A stretch of DNA of 64,000 nucleotides from Paenibacillus odorifer (GCF_000758725.1 NZ_CP009428.1:5208001-5272000), one strand, 5' to 3'; counted from the first letter of the stretch, positions 17,733-26,523 are shown. Notes: generated by a model not told the origin, from the letters alone. Numbers and translations: made by a program.

Positions 17733-18147
17733 ATTATCTTCCTTCCATACTTACCTTCTAGTTCAATCTTTTTCAATCATTCAATCTTTTTTTAAAAGCT
17801 TTTTCGCTCCCCCTGAATCTCCCTCAGCCAAGGGGGACCCCAAGGGCCCCGACCCTCTGGACACCCGAAAATAGGCGTACCTGCAACGTTCGACGGGATT
17901 AGAGGGACGGTTGTGTATGAGCGCTTTTGTCCCCTGTTGGGGACACGCTTCACTGTCGCTTATTAACACGGTTCGCATTAAGCTCACCATGGAGAAAAAT
18001 TACTGAGATGCAGCTTACAGGCAGGGTTTCAAGTTACGATGGGCAAAGAATCGCTGGCGGCTTTTGCCGCGGCGCTTACCTCGTAATATTACTCTAATAA
18101 CACATAGTTTGCACCAGTTTAGCCTAACTTGGTAGAACTAGAACACT
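17733..18147. other. Gene-free region upstream of era with a GC-rich patch
   Basis: No gene is supported. From about 17800 to 17960 the DNA is rich in G and C runs (for example GGGGGACCCC and GGGCCCC) and contains a perfect hairpin GTCCCC-TGTT-GGGGAC (17929-17944). The minus-strand open frame through it looks like a translated repeat, not a protein. The era promoter should lie near 17740-17790 but no clear box pair is seen. Confidence 0.5.
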
Positions 18148-18336
18148 TTTAATTGTATTTTGTACAACTAATTTTAGTTTGAGTTTATGTTTTGGTGCTT
18201 TAGTTGTATTCTGTGCAATTAAATCCTGTCTTAAGAGCCTAATATGGACTTTATCATAAATTTAATTGTACTATCTGCAACTAAATTCATTTTTGTGGGA
18301 AAGAGTAGCAATTTAACTGTACATTGTGCAATTAAA
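18148..18336. repeat. 189-bp element of four palindromic 25-bp modules
   Basis: Modules at 18148-18172, 18199-18223, 18261-18285 and 18312-18336. Each reads approximately TTTA(A/G)TTG, nine bases, CAA(T/C)TAAA, an imperfect dyad. Spacers are 26, 37 and 26 bp, symmetric about the centre. The module sequence is unrelated to the CGGAC element, but the four-module layout and 37-bp centre are shared. It lies between the 3' end of cdd and the 5' side of era. Confidence 0.9.
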
Positions 18337-18406
18337 GTAGCAACCTTCGTCTAACTATGCCTAATTTGCCTTTATACGGGCACAGGCATTAAATCAAAAC
18401 CTCATT

Positions 18407-18826
18407 TTATTCTGAAGCTTGTCCTTGCTTTAGATCTACGGGACCAAAAGCGCCTGGAAGCAATTCTCCCACCGTAGTCTCAACGATATCACCCTTCATG
18501 TTTCCAAGAATAACCTTCATATCTGGTGAACACAACTCAATCATTACTTGCCGGCACACACCGCAAGGTGAAACGGGGCCGTCAGAGTCAGCTACTACGG
18601 CAATTGCTTTAAAAGAACCAACAGCATGTCCATCCGCAATCGCACGGAATAATGCTGTCCGTTCCGCACAGTTGGTTGGGCCAAAAGCAGCATTTTCCAC
18701 ATTACAGCCGTGGTGAATATGACCATCCTGATCAAGAAGGGCAGCTCCCACTCCGAATCGGGAATATGGAATGTAAGCTTTAGCTCGTGCTTTAATCGCC
18801 TCTTGCATAAGAAGAGTAGAATCCAT
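18407..18826 (-). CDS. cdd: Cytidine deaminase
   Basis: From ATG 18826 it has 139 residues, the size of the tetrameric Gram-positive enzyme. The zinc ligands and proton shuttle are C53, E55 (NCAERTALF), C88 and C91 (PCGVC). It converts cytidine and deoxycytidine to uridine forms in pyrimidine salvage. TAGGAGGA is at ideal spacing. The open frame extends to 18952 through the repeat leader, but those 42 residues are a translated repeat and are excluded. The leader is shared with prmA. Confidence 0.95.
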   Translation of the reverse strand: MDSTLLMQEAIKARAKAYIPYSRFGVGAALLDQDGHIHHGCNVENAAFGPTNCAERTALFRAIADGHAVGSFKAIAVVADSDGPVSPCGVCRQVMIELCSPDMKVILGNMKGDIVETTVGELLPGAFGPVDLKQGQASE

Positions 18827-18832
18827 ATTTTG

Positions 18833-18963
18833 TCCTCCTAAAGTTTTGTGAGTATTGACTTCGTTGATTTTTCTTCGCACAAAACTCACTTCGTAAGCAT
18901 ACGCTCTGTTTTGTTTATCGTAACTTCCTGTTATCACTTCAACAAAACTCACTTCGTAAACAT
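18833..18963 (-). repeat. Repeat leader adjoining the cdd ribosome binding site
   Basis: On the minus strand two units containing TTACGAAGTGAGTTTTGT occur 63 bp apart (18963-18942 and 18900-18879). The second is followed by a hairpin AGTTTTGTG...CACAAAACT that ends two bases before AGGAGGA. The first 20 bases next to the gene (18833-18852) are identical to those ahead of prmA (56234-56253). Confidence 0.85.
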
Positions 18964-19074
18964 CTAATTAGTTTCGTTTATCGTTATTTTCTCAGCATGC
19001 ACTAAATTTTATCAGCGTACTTCATGAGATATATTCGGGTACATAACTCACTTCAAAATTATTCAGTAACGAAA
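18964..19074. other. Gap between cdd leader and dgkA terminator
   Basis: About 110 bases with no gene or clear promoter. The whole cdd-dgkA gap is 305 bases and is otherwise filled by the repeat leader and the terminator. Confidence 0.5.
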
Positions 19075-19105
19075 GAGGCGGAATCGCAAAACGCGGGTCC
19101 GCCTC
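19075..19105 (-). terminator. Terminator after dgkA
   Basis: Minus strand GAGGCGGA (19105-19098) pairs with TCCGCCTC (19082-19075), with inner GCG pairs, then TTTCGTT. It separates pgpH-ybeY-dgkA from cdd. Confidence 0.75.
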
Positions 19106-19131
19106 TCCCCTGAATTGATTTTGTATCCTGA

Positions 19132-19527
19132 TTATGACATAAGTCCGCTAATCCAGTCCATCACAGGCTGGTAAAAAACATAGATCCCGACTAAGACAGC
19201 AAACACCGCCGTGAGAAGCACAGCTCCTGCGGCGGTATCTTTTGCTCTCTTAGCCAGTGGATGAATCTCTGGCGAGATCAGATCAACCGTCGCTTCAATT
19301 GCCGTATTGAGCAGTTCGGCAGTTAGGACAAGCGTGATCGAGAACAGCAGCAACATCCAACTGGCCAGCGGAAGTCTGAACACGGCAGCGGCAACTAGCA
19401 CAACCACCGCTAAACAGCAATGCACCTTCATGTTAAGCTCGGATTTGAATGCCGACACTAAGCCTTGCGATGCAAACCGAAAAGAGTGCCAGAACTTCTT
19501 GTGCCCTACCGCCGTGTTCTTCACCAT
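19132..19527 (-). CDS. dgkA: Undecaprenol/diacylglycerol kinase family protein
   Basis: 131 residues with three membrane segments (about 35-55, 58-78, 98-118) and the family signature AELLNTAIEATVDLI between the second and third. Gram-positive members phosphorylate undecaprenol, recycling the lipid carrier for cell-wall synthesis, rather than diacylglycerol. Its start overlaps the ybeY stop by one base, so the two are translationally linked, as in B. subtilis (ybeY-dgkA-cdd). Confidence 0.92.
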   Translation of the reverse strand: MVKNTAVGHKKFWHSFRFASQGLVSAFKSELNMKVHCCLAVVVLVAAAVFRLPLASWMLLLFSITLVLTAELLNTAIEATVDLISPEIHPLAKRAKDTAAGAVLLTAVFAVLVGIYVFYQPVMDWISGLMS

Positions 19528-20024
19528 TAGCGCGTCAACCCAACCTGAGATAGTACTTTTTCTTGCTTGGACATCATTTCTGCTTCTGAGGCTTCATCCT
19601 GATGATCATATCCTAACAAATGCAGAAATCCGTGAACGAAAAGAAAACCAAGCTCTCGTTCCAGTGAATGACCGTATTCCAGCGCCTGCTCCTGCGCACG
19701 AGTTACGGAAATGATTATATCCCCAAGTACGTCTGGAACATCTTCCAGCGCCTCGCCTTCCTCTACCTCGTATATAATGTCCAGCTCGTCCTCTCCGCTT
19801 TCATTCATAGCAAAAGAAAGCACGTCCGTCGGACGGTCAATTCCCCGATATTCTAAATTCAACTCATGTATACGAGCGTTATCGACAAAAGTAAGAGCTA
19901 CCTCGCCCCGATCGATCCCTTCCGCTTCACCTGCTTTTTGCAAAATACTCTCCAGCAGCGTAATGAGATCGTCCTTTATCTCGTATTCTTCTTGCTCGTT
20001 ATCCCAAACGATCTCCAAACTCAT
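19527..20024 (-). CDS. ybeY: Endoribonuclease YbeY
   Basis: 165 residues with the zinc triad H131, H135 and H141 in HGFLHLLGYDH and the upstream block RPTDVLSFAM. It takes part in 16S rRNA 3' maturation and ribosome quality control and often acts with Era. It overlaps pgpH by four bases and dgkA by one, in a tight operon. Confidence 0.95.
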   Translation of the reverse strand: MSLEIVWDNEQEEYEIKDDLITLLESILQKAGEAEGIDRGEVALTFVDNARIHELNLEYRGIDRPTDVLSFAMNESGEDELDIIYEVEEGEALEDVPDVLGDIIISVTRAQEQALEYGHSLERELGFLFVHGFLHLLGYDHQDEASEAEMMSKQEKVLSQVGLTR

Positions 20025-22276
20025 GGGTTAGGTGCCCCTTCCTCTTTTTTCGGCTTACGCACATCTTCTGGGTATTCGATCCGTGAATGGAAAATTCCCA
20101 TAACCGTCTCCTTCAGAGTCCGTGCAATAATATCCAATTCTTTAATCGTCAAATCACATTCGTCAAACTGATGATCATCCAGTCGACTTTTAATAATCTT
20201 CTCAATCATCGTTTCCACCTGCAGAACAGTTGGCTTACGCAATGATCTCACTGCAGCCTCGACACTGTCGGCAATCCCCACAACGGCTGCTTCCTTCGAC
20301 TGGGCTTTCGGTCCAGGATAACGGAAATCTTCCTCGGTAAAATCAGCCTCGACACCTTTTTCTTCAGCCAGCTTCAGTGCCTTATGGTAAAAATAATGCA
20401 GGAACGTTGTTCCATGATGCTGCTCCGCAATGTCACGGATTGGTTTTGGCAGCTTATATTCTCGTTGCATTTCCACCCCGTCACGGGCGTGGGCAACGAT
20501 GATAGATTTACTAAGCTTCGGTTCAATAGAGTCATGTGGGTTTTCCATATTATTCTGATTCTCGATAAAATAAAACGGACGTTTTGTTTTGCCAATATCA
20601 TGATAATACGATCCTACCCGGCATAATAAGCCATCTGCTCCAATTGCTTCCGCGGCAGCCTCCGACAGGTTACCTACCATTACACTATGGTGATAGGTTC
20701 CCGGGGTTTCGGTAAGCAGCTTGCGCAGCAGCGGGTGGTTTGGATTAGACAATTCTACCAGCTTCAATGCTGATAGAATACCAAAGGTTGCTTCGAAGAA
20801 AGGCATTAGCCCAATCACAAGCACAGCCGTCAATAGCCCCCCTGCAAAAGCAAAACCAACCGAATACAAGGTACCTACCTCTTTCCATGCCCCTCCACCT
20901 AGCAGTATCTGCATAAAGACTGTCAGACAGCCAAAAAGCGATACCATAATCCCGCCTTTAAGGAGCGTGGAGCGTTGACCCGCACGGTGAGTCGCAAAGA
21001 TAGCCACGTAAGAAACCACAATGGCAAAGAAACCAAAGTTAAAATCAAAGATTGAGTTCTGCTGCACATTCAAAATAACACTTGCCAGTACACTGAATAG
21101 AATGGAGCAGAAATAGGCCAAAGGCATGTCCAGAAGCATTGCAATTAACATTGCGCCTATCGCCACTGGTGCCAGGAATCCGATATAAGATCGGACATCG
21201 GTCTGCAAAACAGCGGCCAGCCGCATAGAGATAATAGTTATAACAAATACAAGCACCAGCATCAATAGCTGAGAATTGTTGTACTTAAAGCCTGAGGTAC
21301 CGCCAGAATAACGAATGAACGCAAGCAAACCGACGGAGAGCATCGCAGAGAGAATCAATAGGCCTAATTGGGGCCAGTAATTCACCTCATTGCTTAGTAG
21401 ACCATTCTCATCCAAAAGAGTGTAGAGCTCTGGAGTAATTAACTGCCCCTTAGCAACAAGCGTGTCCCCTTGCTCGATGAATACATCAGGTGTGTTCTCC
21501 CGAGCTTGTACCTTCGCTTCCTTGGTGGCATCCTCATCGTAGAACTTGTTACTTGTGATCACAAGACGTACAAGCTCCTGAACAACCTCACGCGCTGTAC
21601 GCTGGCTTAGAGAACTAATACTGACCTGTTCCGCTACCTTGGCGCGAGCAGTCTGCGCATCCGTAATCTGATCATTCATCAGCCTAGTTACAATATCTCG
21701 GGCGACAGGCTTCATCTCGATAATGTCCTGAGAGGTCAGGCGCGGAATCTTAATGTAAGTCTCTTCCGGAATGACATAGGTCTGCTCTTTGATGACAGAT
21801 TGCATTTCATCCAGAAGGTGATCTGAATAAGTAGCGCTGCCTCGATTGGAAGCTACGAAATTCAAGATGAAGTCGCTGGCTCTCTGCGGAATCTCATCAC
21901 GATAAATCCCCGTCTTATCGCTTTGCGAAATCAGATCATCCTGATTGAGGCGATCTATCCGGTCCAGCAGTGAGGTCACAAGGTTGTCCGCCCTCATCGG
22001 GATAATTTTGTACTTGGGAGATACGCTTTCAGCCGCTTCCTCAGCCGCCTTTAACGTAGCTTTGGTGTCCTTAATTTGTTTCGGTGCCGTTATTTCCTTT
22101 GCACTGTAAGTATTCTCTTTAATATCATATTTCTTAGGTAGCAATTCTGGCGACAAGCTGAAGTAGAACACTAGTCCGAGTAACAGGAAAAGAGCATAGC
22201 GTGTCACTGCGCTATACTTCCATCCGTTGTTCGTATATACAAATCCGCTTAATTTAGATGGTTGCTTTGAAGCCAT
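20021..22276 (-). CDS. pgpH: 7TM-HD phosphohydrolase, c-di-AMP phosphodiesterase type
   Basis: 751 residues. One N-terminal membrane segment (about 27-42) is followed by an extracellular 7TMR-HDED domain (about 60-300), seven membrane segments (about 305-500) and a cytoplasmic HD domain. The HD domain has HHSVMVGNLSEAA, SYYHDIGKTKRPFYFIENQ and EQHHGT as metal-ligand motifs. PgpH of Listeria and B. subtilis YqfF hydrolyse cyclic di-AMP. A Pro/Lys-rich tail ends the protein. It follows phoH by 14 bases. Confidence 0.93.
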   Translation of the reverse strand: MASKQPSKLSGFVYTNNGWKYSAVTRYALFLLLGLVFYFSLSPELLPKKYDIKENTYSAKEITAPKQIKDTKATLKAAEEAAESVSPKYKIIPMRADNLVTSLLDRIDRLNQDDLISQSDKTGIYRDEIPQRASDFILNFVASNRGSATYSDHLLDEMQSVIKEQTYVIPEETYIKIPRLTSQDIIEMKPVARDIVTRLMNDQITDAQTARAKVAEQVSISSLSQRTAREVVQELVRLVITSNKFYDEDATKEAKVQARENTPDVFIEQGDTLVAKGQLITPELYTLLDENGLLSNEVNYWPQLGLLILSAMLSVGLLAFIRYSGGTSGFKYNNSQLLMLVLVFVITIISMRLAAVLQTDVRSYIGFLAPVAIGAMLIAMLLDMPLAYFCSILFSVLASVILNVQQNSIFDFNFGFFAIVVSYVAIFATHRAGQRSTLLKGGIMVSLFGCLTVFMQILLGGGAWKEVGTLYSVGFAFAGGLLTAVLVIGLMPFFEATFGILSALKLVELSNPNHPLLRKLLTETPGTYHHSVMVGNLSEAAAEAIGADGLLCRVGSYYHDIGKTKRPFYFIENQNNMENPHDSIEPKLSKSIIVAHARDGVEMQREYKLPKPIRDIAEQHHGTTFLHYFYHKALKLAEEKGVEADFTEEDFRYPGPKAQSKEAAVVGIADSVEAAVRSLRKPTVLQVETMIEKIIKSRLDDHQFDECDLTIKELDIIARTLKETVMGIFHSRIEYPEDVRKPKKEEGAPNP

Positions 22277-22290
22277 GAAGACAATCCCCT

Positions 22291-23262
22291 TTATTGGAGG
22301 TTTTCGGCAGAGCGGTCATAGGCAACGATAATTTTCTGCACCAGGGAATGCCGTACAACATCCTGTTCCGCGAAGTAGACAAAGCCAAGTTCTTCTATGC
22401 CGGATAAAATCGCTTTGGCTTCAATCAAACCGGATTTCTTGCCGCGGGGCAGGTCAATCTGGGTAACGTCACCTGTAATCACCATTTTGGACCCGAAGCC
22501 GAGTCGAGTCAGGAACATTTTCATTTGCTCAGGTGTGGTATTCTGTGCTTCATCCAGGATGATAAATGAATCATCCAGTGTACGTCCGCGCATATAAGCC
22601 AGCGGAGCAATCTCAATCAATCCCCGTTCAAGCGCCTTAGCCACCTGATCGGGTCCCATAACGTCGTATAACGCATCATAAAGCGGACGCAGATATGGAT
22701 CTACCTTTTCTTGCAAATCCCCTGGAAGGAATCCTAGACTCTCTCCTGCTTCTACTGCGGGACGCGTAAGAACAATACGCTTAACCGAACCCTCTTTCAG
22801 TGCCGTAACTGCAAGCACCACTGCCAAGTAGGTCTTCCCCGTTCCTGCAGGACCGATTCCGAATACAATATCACGCTTCTTGATCGTTGTCACATAATGC
22901 TTCTGGCCGACCGTTTTGACACGGATAGGCTTTCCGCGAAAAGTTGTAGTAATTTCTCCTTTGAACAAATCGAGCAATTGATCAGCACGAAAATCTTTCG
23001 CCAGTTCCACAGCGTACTGCACATCACGTTCAGTAAGTATGTAACCGCTCCGAATGAGGGACAGTAGCACATTAAACAATTGCCCCAGCATGTCTACTTC
23101 CCGCTCAGCTCCACGAATCGTTAGCTCAGCTTCACGCGAATCAATAATGGCGGGAATTTCACTCTCGATGATTTTTAAGAATCCATCCTGCGGGCCAAAC
23201 AGCGATTGCGCTTCTCCCGCATTTTGCAAAGATATACGAATGCTTGCAGTCTGTTCTGACAA
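22291..23262 (-). CDS. phoH: PhoH family ATPase
   Basis: 323 residues. Walker A is GPAGTGKT (137-144) and the Walker B region is SFIILDEAQNTTPEQMKMFLTR. An N-terminal KH-like segment is typical. The family is an RNA-helicase-like ATPase of uncertain role. Fixed neighbours are yqfD upstream and pgpH downstream, in one transcript. Confidence 0.93.
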   Translation of the reverse strand: MSEQTASIRISLQNAGEAQSLFGPQDGFLKIIESEIPAIIDSREAELTIRGAEREVDMLGQLFNVLLSLIRSGYILTERDVQYAVELAKDFRADQLLDLFKGEITTTFRGKPIRVKTVGQKHYVTTIKKRDIVFGIGPAGTGKTYLAVVLAVTALKEGSVKRIVLTRPAVEAGESLGFLPGDLQEKVDPYLRPLYDALYDVMGPDQVAKALERGLIEIAPLAYMRGRTLDDSFIILDEAQNTTPEQMKMFLTRLGFGSKMVITGDVTQIDLPRGKKSGLIEAKAILSGIEELGFVYFAEQDVVRHSLVQKIIVAYDRSAENLQ

Positions 23263-23277
23263 GTAGCCTCATTCTCC

Positions 23278-24459
23278 TCAATTGTTTACTATTGGCAGTT
23301 CTTCGGAAATTTTTTCTTCTACTTCAAAGATCACTTTCATATAAACTTTACCATTCTCTTTCTTCTCATGCAAAACTTTTTGACTTTTGATGACGCTATC
23401 AACACCATATCGAGCTAAAATATCATTCTTCGCCCGCTCAATTCCCCTCGCAACTCCGGCTTCTGGAGTTATCGTATCCTTTGTTTCATTGATCTCCATT
23501 TCTTTCTCAGTCATCAGGCCCAGCGGCAACTCAATAGAACGCCAAGACAGCGGATCATGCTCTGTGAGCGTCTTTGAATTCTCAAAGGCGGATTTGCCAT
23601 AACCCCACAGCTGAATAGCCCATTTCCCCAACACAAGATAAGTGCGATCCTTACGCTCCCCAGTATAGGTGCTATTTGTTGTTTTAAGAGGGACCTCGAT
23701 ATTGTACTCATGCCAAACCAAGCCCTTAACCTCACCCTTGGCTACCACATACTCTACATTTTCTTCGTCTCCAAGAGCACCGGAAATCAGGATATCTCCT
23801 TTTTTCACACGCGAATTACGCGCAACTACCGGTCTGCCCTGCTCCGCATATATTTCTGTTACCACCGCATCTGTTCGGCTAATTAAATGGCGCTGGCTAA
23901 GCAAAGGTTTGATGTCGGGCTGTTTAGCCTCTACAACCTGAATTTTGATGCTCGTCCCCGTCCGTTGCAGCCCTATCCAAGAAACACCCGGTAAATGGGC
24001 CAGCAGCCCCTTAGAGAGCTTGTCCGGCTCCTCCAGACGCCATATCCACTGAAAAGGGTACACCCCCTCCTGGCGAGCAGCAGCCAATATATCCTCAGAG
24101 GCAATCTTTTCATTTCCTTCGACTCTAATACTCCATACCATCGTAGATAACATAAAAAGTGTAATTCCAAACATTAAAATACCTATTCCAAAAAATTTCC
24201 TTTTCCACAGCCGTGCCATAAGAAATGGAAGTCCGCTTCTACCGGTAACGTGCATACGACAGCCTGTCTTTTTTAAAATCGGCCGGAGGACATAAAAATC
24301 ATCCAGAAGCAGCTTAAGGGAAGCGCCGCCCTCAGCGGGCCTCACATCCCAAATCATGATTCCTGCTTCAGAAATGAAATTAATAAATCGCTCCACCTGA
24401 GGTCCCGTCACATGCAGTGTAACGAACCCCCGCAGTGATGACAGAGGTGGCTCCTTCAT
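23278..24459 (-). CDS. yqfD: Sporulation protein YqfD
   Basis: 393 residues. An N-terminal cytoplasmic part is followed by a membrane segment near residues 92-112 (FFGIGILMFGITLFMLSTMVW) and a large domain outside the membrane. YqfD is a mother-cell (SigE) sporulation protein related to stage IV proteins; its precise action is unknown. It overlaps yqfC by four bases. Presence with yqfC supports a spore-forming host. Confidence 0.9.
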   Translation of the reverse strand: MKEPPLSSLRGFVTLHVTGPQVERFINFISEAGIMIWDVRPAEGGASLKLLLDDFYVLRPILKKTGCRMHVTGRSGLPFLMARLWKRKFFGIGILMFGITLFMLSTMVWSIRVEGNEKIASEDILAAARQEGVYPFQWIWRLEEPDKLSKGLLAHLPGVSWIGLQRTGTSIKIQVVEAKQPDIKPLLSQRHLISRTDAVVTEIYAEQGRPVVARNSRVKKGDILISGALGDEENVEYVVAKGEVKGLVWHEYNIEVPLKTTNSTYTGERKDRTYLVLGKWAIQLWGYGKSAFENSKTLTEHDPLSWRSIELPLGLMTEKEMEINETKDTITPEAGVARGIERAKNDILARYGVDSVIKSQKVLHEKKENGKVYMKVIFEVEEKISEELPIVNN

Positions 24460-24749
24460 GATCTCTCCTCGCTTTCGTTATATCTGATCTCCCCGATAAC
24501 GCCTTCTACAGCCAATTCCTGGCCTAGAATATTTCGGATGACAAGTCCCTCGCCTGTGATTTCAAGCGATCCTTTAGCTAACGCGAGCTTAAGCTGACCA
24601 GAGGAAAAATGCAGCACGCCGCGATGGTTCTCAATATGCAGTTCCTTATTGCCGATCAGGGTGATCCGGGGCATTTCCTGTAATAAGTCCTGTGGTAGAT
24701 CCAGTACCCCGTTTGTCCATCCCCGCAGCCTGCGGCCAATACGGGTCAT
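24456..24749 (-). CDS. yqfC: Sporulation protein YqfC
   Basis: 97 residues with the YabP/YqfC fold pattern: LPQDLLQEMPRITLIGNKELHIENHRGVL, then alternating beta strands. It is expressed in the mother cell in B. subtilis and is required for efficient spore formation in some species. It is the first gene of the yqfC-yqfD-phoH-pgpH-ybeY-dgkA row. Confidence 0.9.
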   Translation of the reverse strand: MTRIGRRLRGWTNGVLDLPQDLLQEMPRITLIGNKELHIENHRGVLHFSSGQLKLALAKGSLEITGEGLVIRNILGQELAVEGVIGEIRYNESEERS

Positions 24750-24851
24750 AAGTAGACGTTCCCCCTTCCTGCCTTCTGTACACCTTATGCGGCTACGCTT
24801 TTTTTTATGAGAAGAAGTAACAAAGGAGGACCCTTCTAGTGTGAAAAAAGC

Positions 24852-24897
24852 AAAAAAAGCCCCGGCAACCTATCGTAAAGATAGGAAACCGAGGCTT
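24852..24897 (-). terminator. Terminator after the floA operon
   Basis: On the minus strand AAGCCTCGG pairs with CCGGGGCTT around an inner CCTATC-GATAGG stem, followed by seven T. It lies just past the stop of the gene at 24922. Confidence 0.85.
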
Positions 24898-24921
24898 TAT
24901 TGTTACTATGATCCGTAAATA

Positions 24922-25500
24922 TTATCTTCGGGTAGAATGCGGCTGACGAGAACGTGGTGGCCCCAGAATCTCTGCCCAGACTACACCATTGCGCAGGTCG
25001 TCACGACTCCCTGTTTCATGTGTCTGGTCTGCCGCAGAGGGTGAGTTGGTGTTCTTAGTCTTATTTGACCTTTTGGAATCTGCACCCGCTATCCCGTCAA
25101 AAGCAGATTGAAGACGCCGCACCTCTTCTTGCATTCTTTGTGTGCGTAATTCAACTCCGTCATCGGCATGCTCCAAAGACATTCCTTCTCCAGTAGAATA
25201 ATCTGGAGTTGGTATATACGCGGGTTCTGGAAAGGCAGGAGAGGCTTCATACTCCCGGTTATCCTCTGACATCGACTGCCGGGAAGAGGTGTTAACAGGA
25301 GCAGGAAATCCACTGCCAGACTCCGCTTGGCGCCCTCCATCGATATCCGGGCGCTTTACCCGGCGGAGCGGAGAATCCTCTCCGCCCCCAAAAGTGGGCA
25401 TCCCCCCGCGAGGAGCTCCTTTGGGCTTGTTTTTAGTTGCTTTATTCACATTGGATACGATCGCGAATATAATAACCGCAATAATATAGATCCAGCTCAT
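24922..25500 (-). CDS. Small membrane-anchored protein of unknown function
   Basis: 192 residues. Only residues 1-17 are hydrophobic (MSWIYIIAVIIFAIVS); the remainder is Gly/Pro/Ser-rich and charged, probably disordered. It follows floA by 18 bases, in the place B. subtilis has the small gene yqfB, but no similarity is visible. It may be an accessory membrane protein of the floA unit; that is inference from position only. A minor clue is a C terminus ending PRSRQPHSTRR. Confidence 0.7.
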   Translation of the reverse strand: MSWIYIIAVIIFAIVSNVNKATKNKPKGAPRGGMPTFGGGEDSPLRRVKRPDIDGGRQAESGSGFPAPVNTSSRQSMSEDNREYEASPAFPEPAYIPTPDYSTGEGMSLEHADDGVELRTQRMQEEVRRLQSAFDGIAGADSKRSNKTKNTNSPSAADQTHETGSRDDLRNGVVWAEILGPPRSRQPHSTRR

Positions 25501-25518
25501 GGAGATTCACATCCCCTT

Positions 25519-26523
25519 TTATTTATTATTGTTAGGACGGTTATTGTCGTCCTGATCATTCATTTTGCCGAGAGATCCCCGCATTTGGGTATCTGCCTCG
25601 ATGTTTTTGATATTCATATAATCCATCACGCCGATTTGGCCATTTCTGAGCGCCTCAGCCATCGCCATAGGCACCTGAGATTCAGCTTCTACAACAAGAG
25701 CCTTCATCTCTACTACGCGCGCCTTCATCTCTTGCTCGTGAGCGACAGCCATCGCTCTGCGTTCTTCCGCCTTGGCTTGGGCAATACGTTTGTCCGCTTC
25801 TGCTTGCTCAGTTTGTAGATAAGCACCGATGTTCTTGCCTACATCGATATCCGCAATATCAATGGAGAGGATCTCAAAAGCAGTACCTGAATCCAGACCT
25901 TTGGACAATACCGTCCGCGAAATCAAATCCGGGTTCTCAAGGACATCTTTGTGGGAATCACTCGAACCTACTGTCGTTACAATCCCTTCACCAACACGGG
26001 CAATAATCGTTTCTTCACCCGCACCACCCACGAGACGGTCGATATTGGCACGAACAGTTACGCGCGCTTTTACCTTAACTTCAATCCCGTTCTTAGCAAC
26101 AGCCGCAACAACCGGTGTCTCAATTACACGAGGGTTAACGCTCATTTGCACAGCCTGCAGCACATCACGTCCTGCAAGATCAATAGCTGCTGCGCGAGTA
26201 AATTCCAGAGGAATATCTGCACGTTGTGCTGCAATAAGCGCATTAACCACCCGGTCTACGTTACCACCTGCGAGATAGTGACTCTCCAGTTGATTAATGT
26301 TCAGTCCAAGACCTGCCTTGGTCGCTTTAATCATTGGGTTAACGATACGACTTGGGGTTACACGACGCAGTCTCATCGCCACCAGTGTAATAATACTGAT
26401 TCTAACGCCCGACGCTAATGCAGAAATCCAGAGCATAACCGGGAAGAAACTTAAAAACACGCTTAATACAATAATCACCACTACCGCGATAAACAGAATA
26501 GGAATCAAAGATGCTTCACCCAT
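25519..26523 (-). CDS. floA: Flotillin-like protein FloA
   Basis: 334 residues, the FloA length. Hydrophobic N-terminal hairpin (about 5-45), then a band-7-like domain (VKVKARVTVRANIDRLVGG, RVGEGIVTTVGSS) and an Ala/Glu-rich coiled coil (AKAEERRAMAVAHEQEMKARV). It organises membrane microdomains and affects signalling and wall synthesis. It lies 55 bases after the NfeD-family gene, the usual pairing in Bacilli (yqeZ-yqfA). Confidence 0.95.
   Translation of the reverse strand: MGEASLIPILFIAVVVIIVLSVFLSFFPVMLWISALASGVRISIITLVAMRLRRVTPSRIVNPMIKATKAGLGLNINQLESHYLAGGNVDRVVNALIAAQRADIPLEFTRAAAIDLAGRDVLQAVQMSVNPRVIETPVVAAVAKNGIEVKVKARVTVRANIDRLVGGAGEETIIARVGEGIVTTVGSSDSHKDVLENPDLISRTVLSKGLDSGTAFEILSIDIADIDVGKNIGAYLQTEQAEADKRIAQAKAEERRAMAVAHEQEMKARVVEMKALVVEAESQVPMAMAEALRNGQIGVMDYMNIKNIEADTQMRGSLGKMNDQDDNNRPNNNK

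Noticed and set aside
17781..17990. 69-codon frame on - upstream of era
   Set aside because: Looks like a translated repeat; no ribosome site and no known family.
18148..18336. CRISPR array of four 25-bp repeats with 26-37-bp spacers
   Set aside because: Repeats are imperfect and spacer lengths are symmetric and unequal; no cas genes. A structured modular element fits better.
18827..18952. N-terminal extension of cytidine deaminase
   Set aside because: The extra 42 residues are the leader repeat translated; a strong ribosome site and the family's length place the start at 18826.
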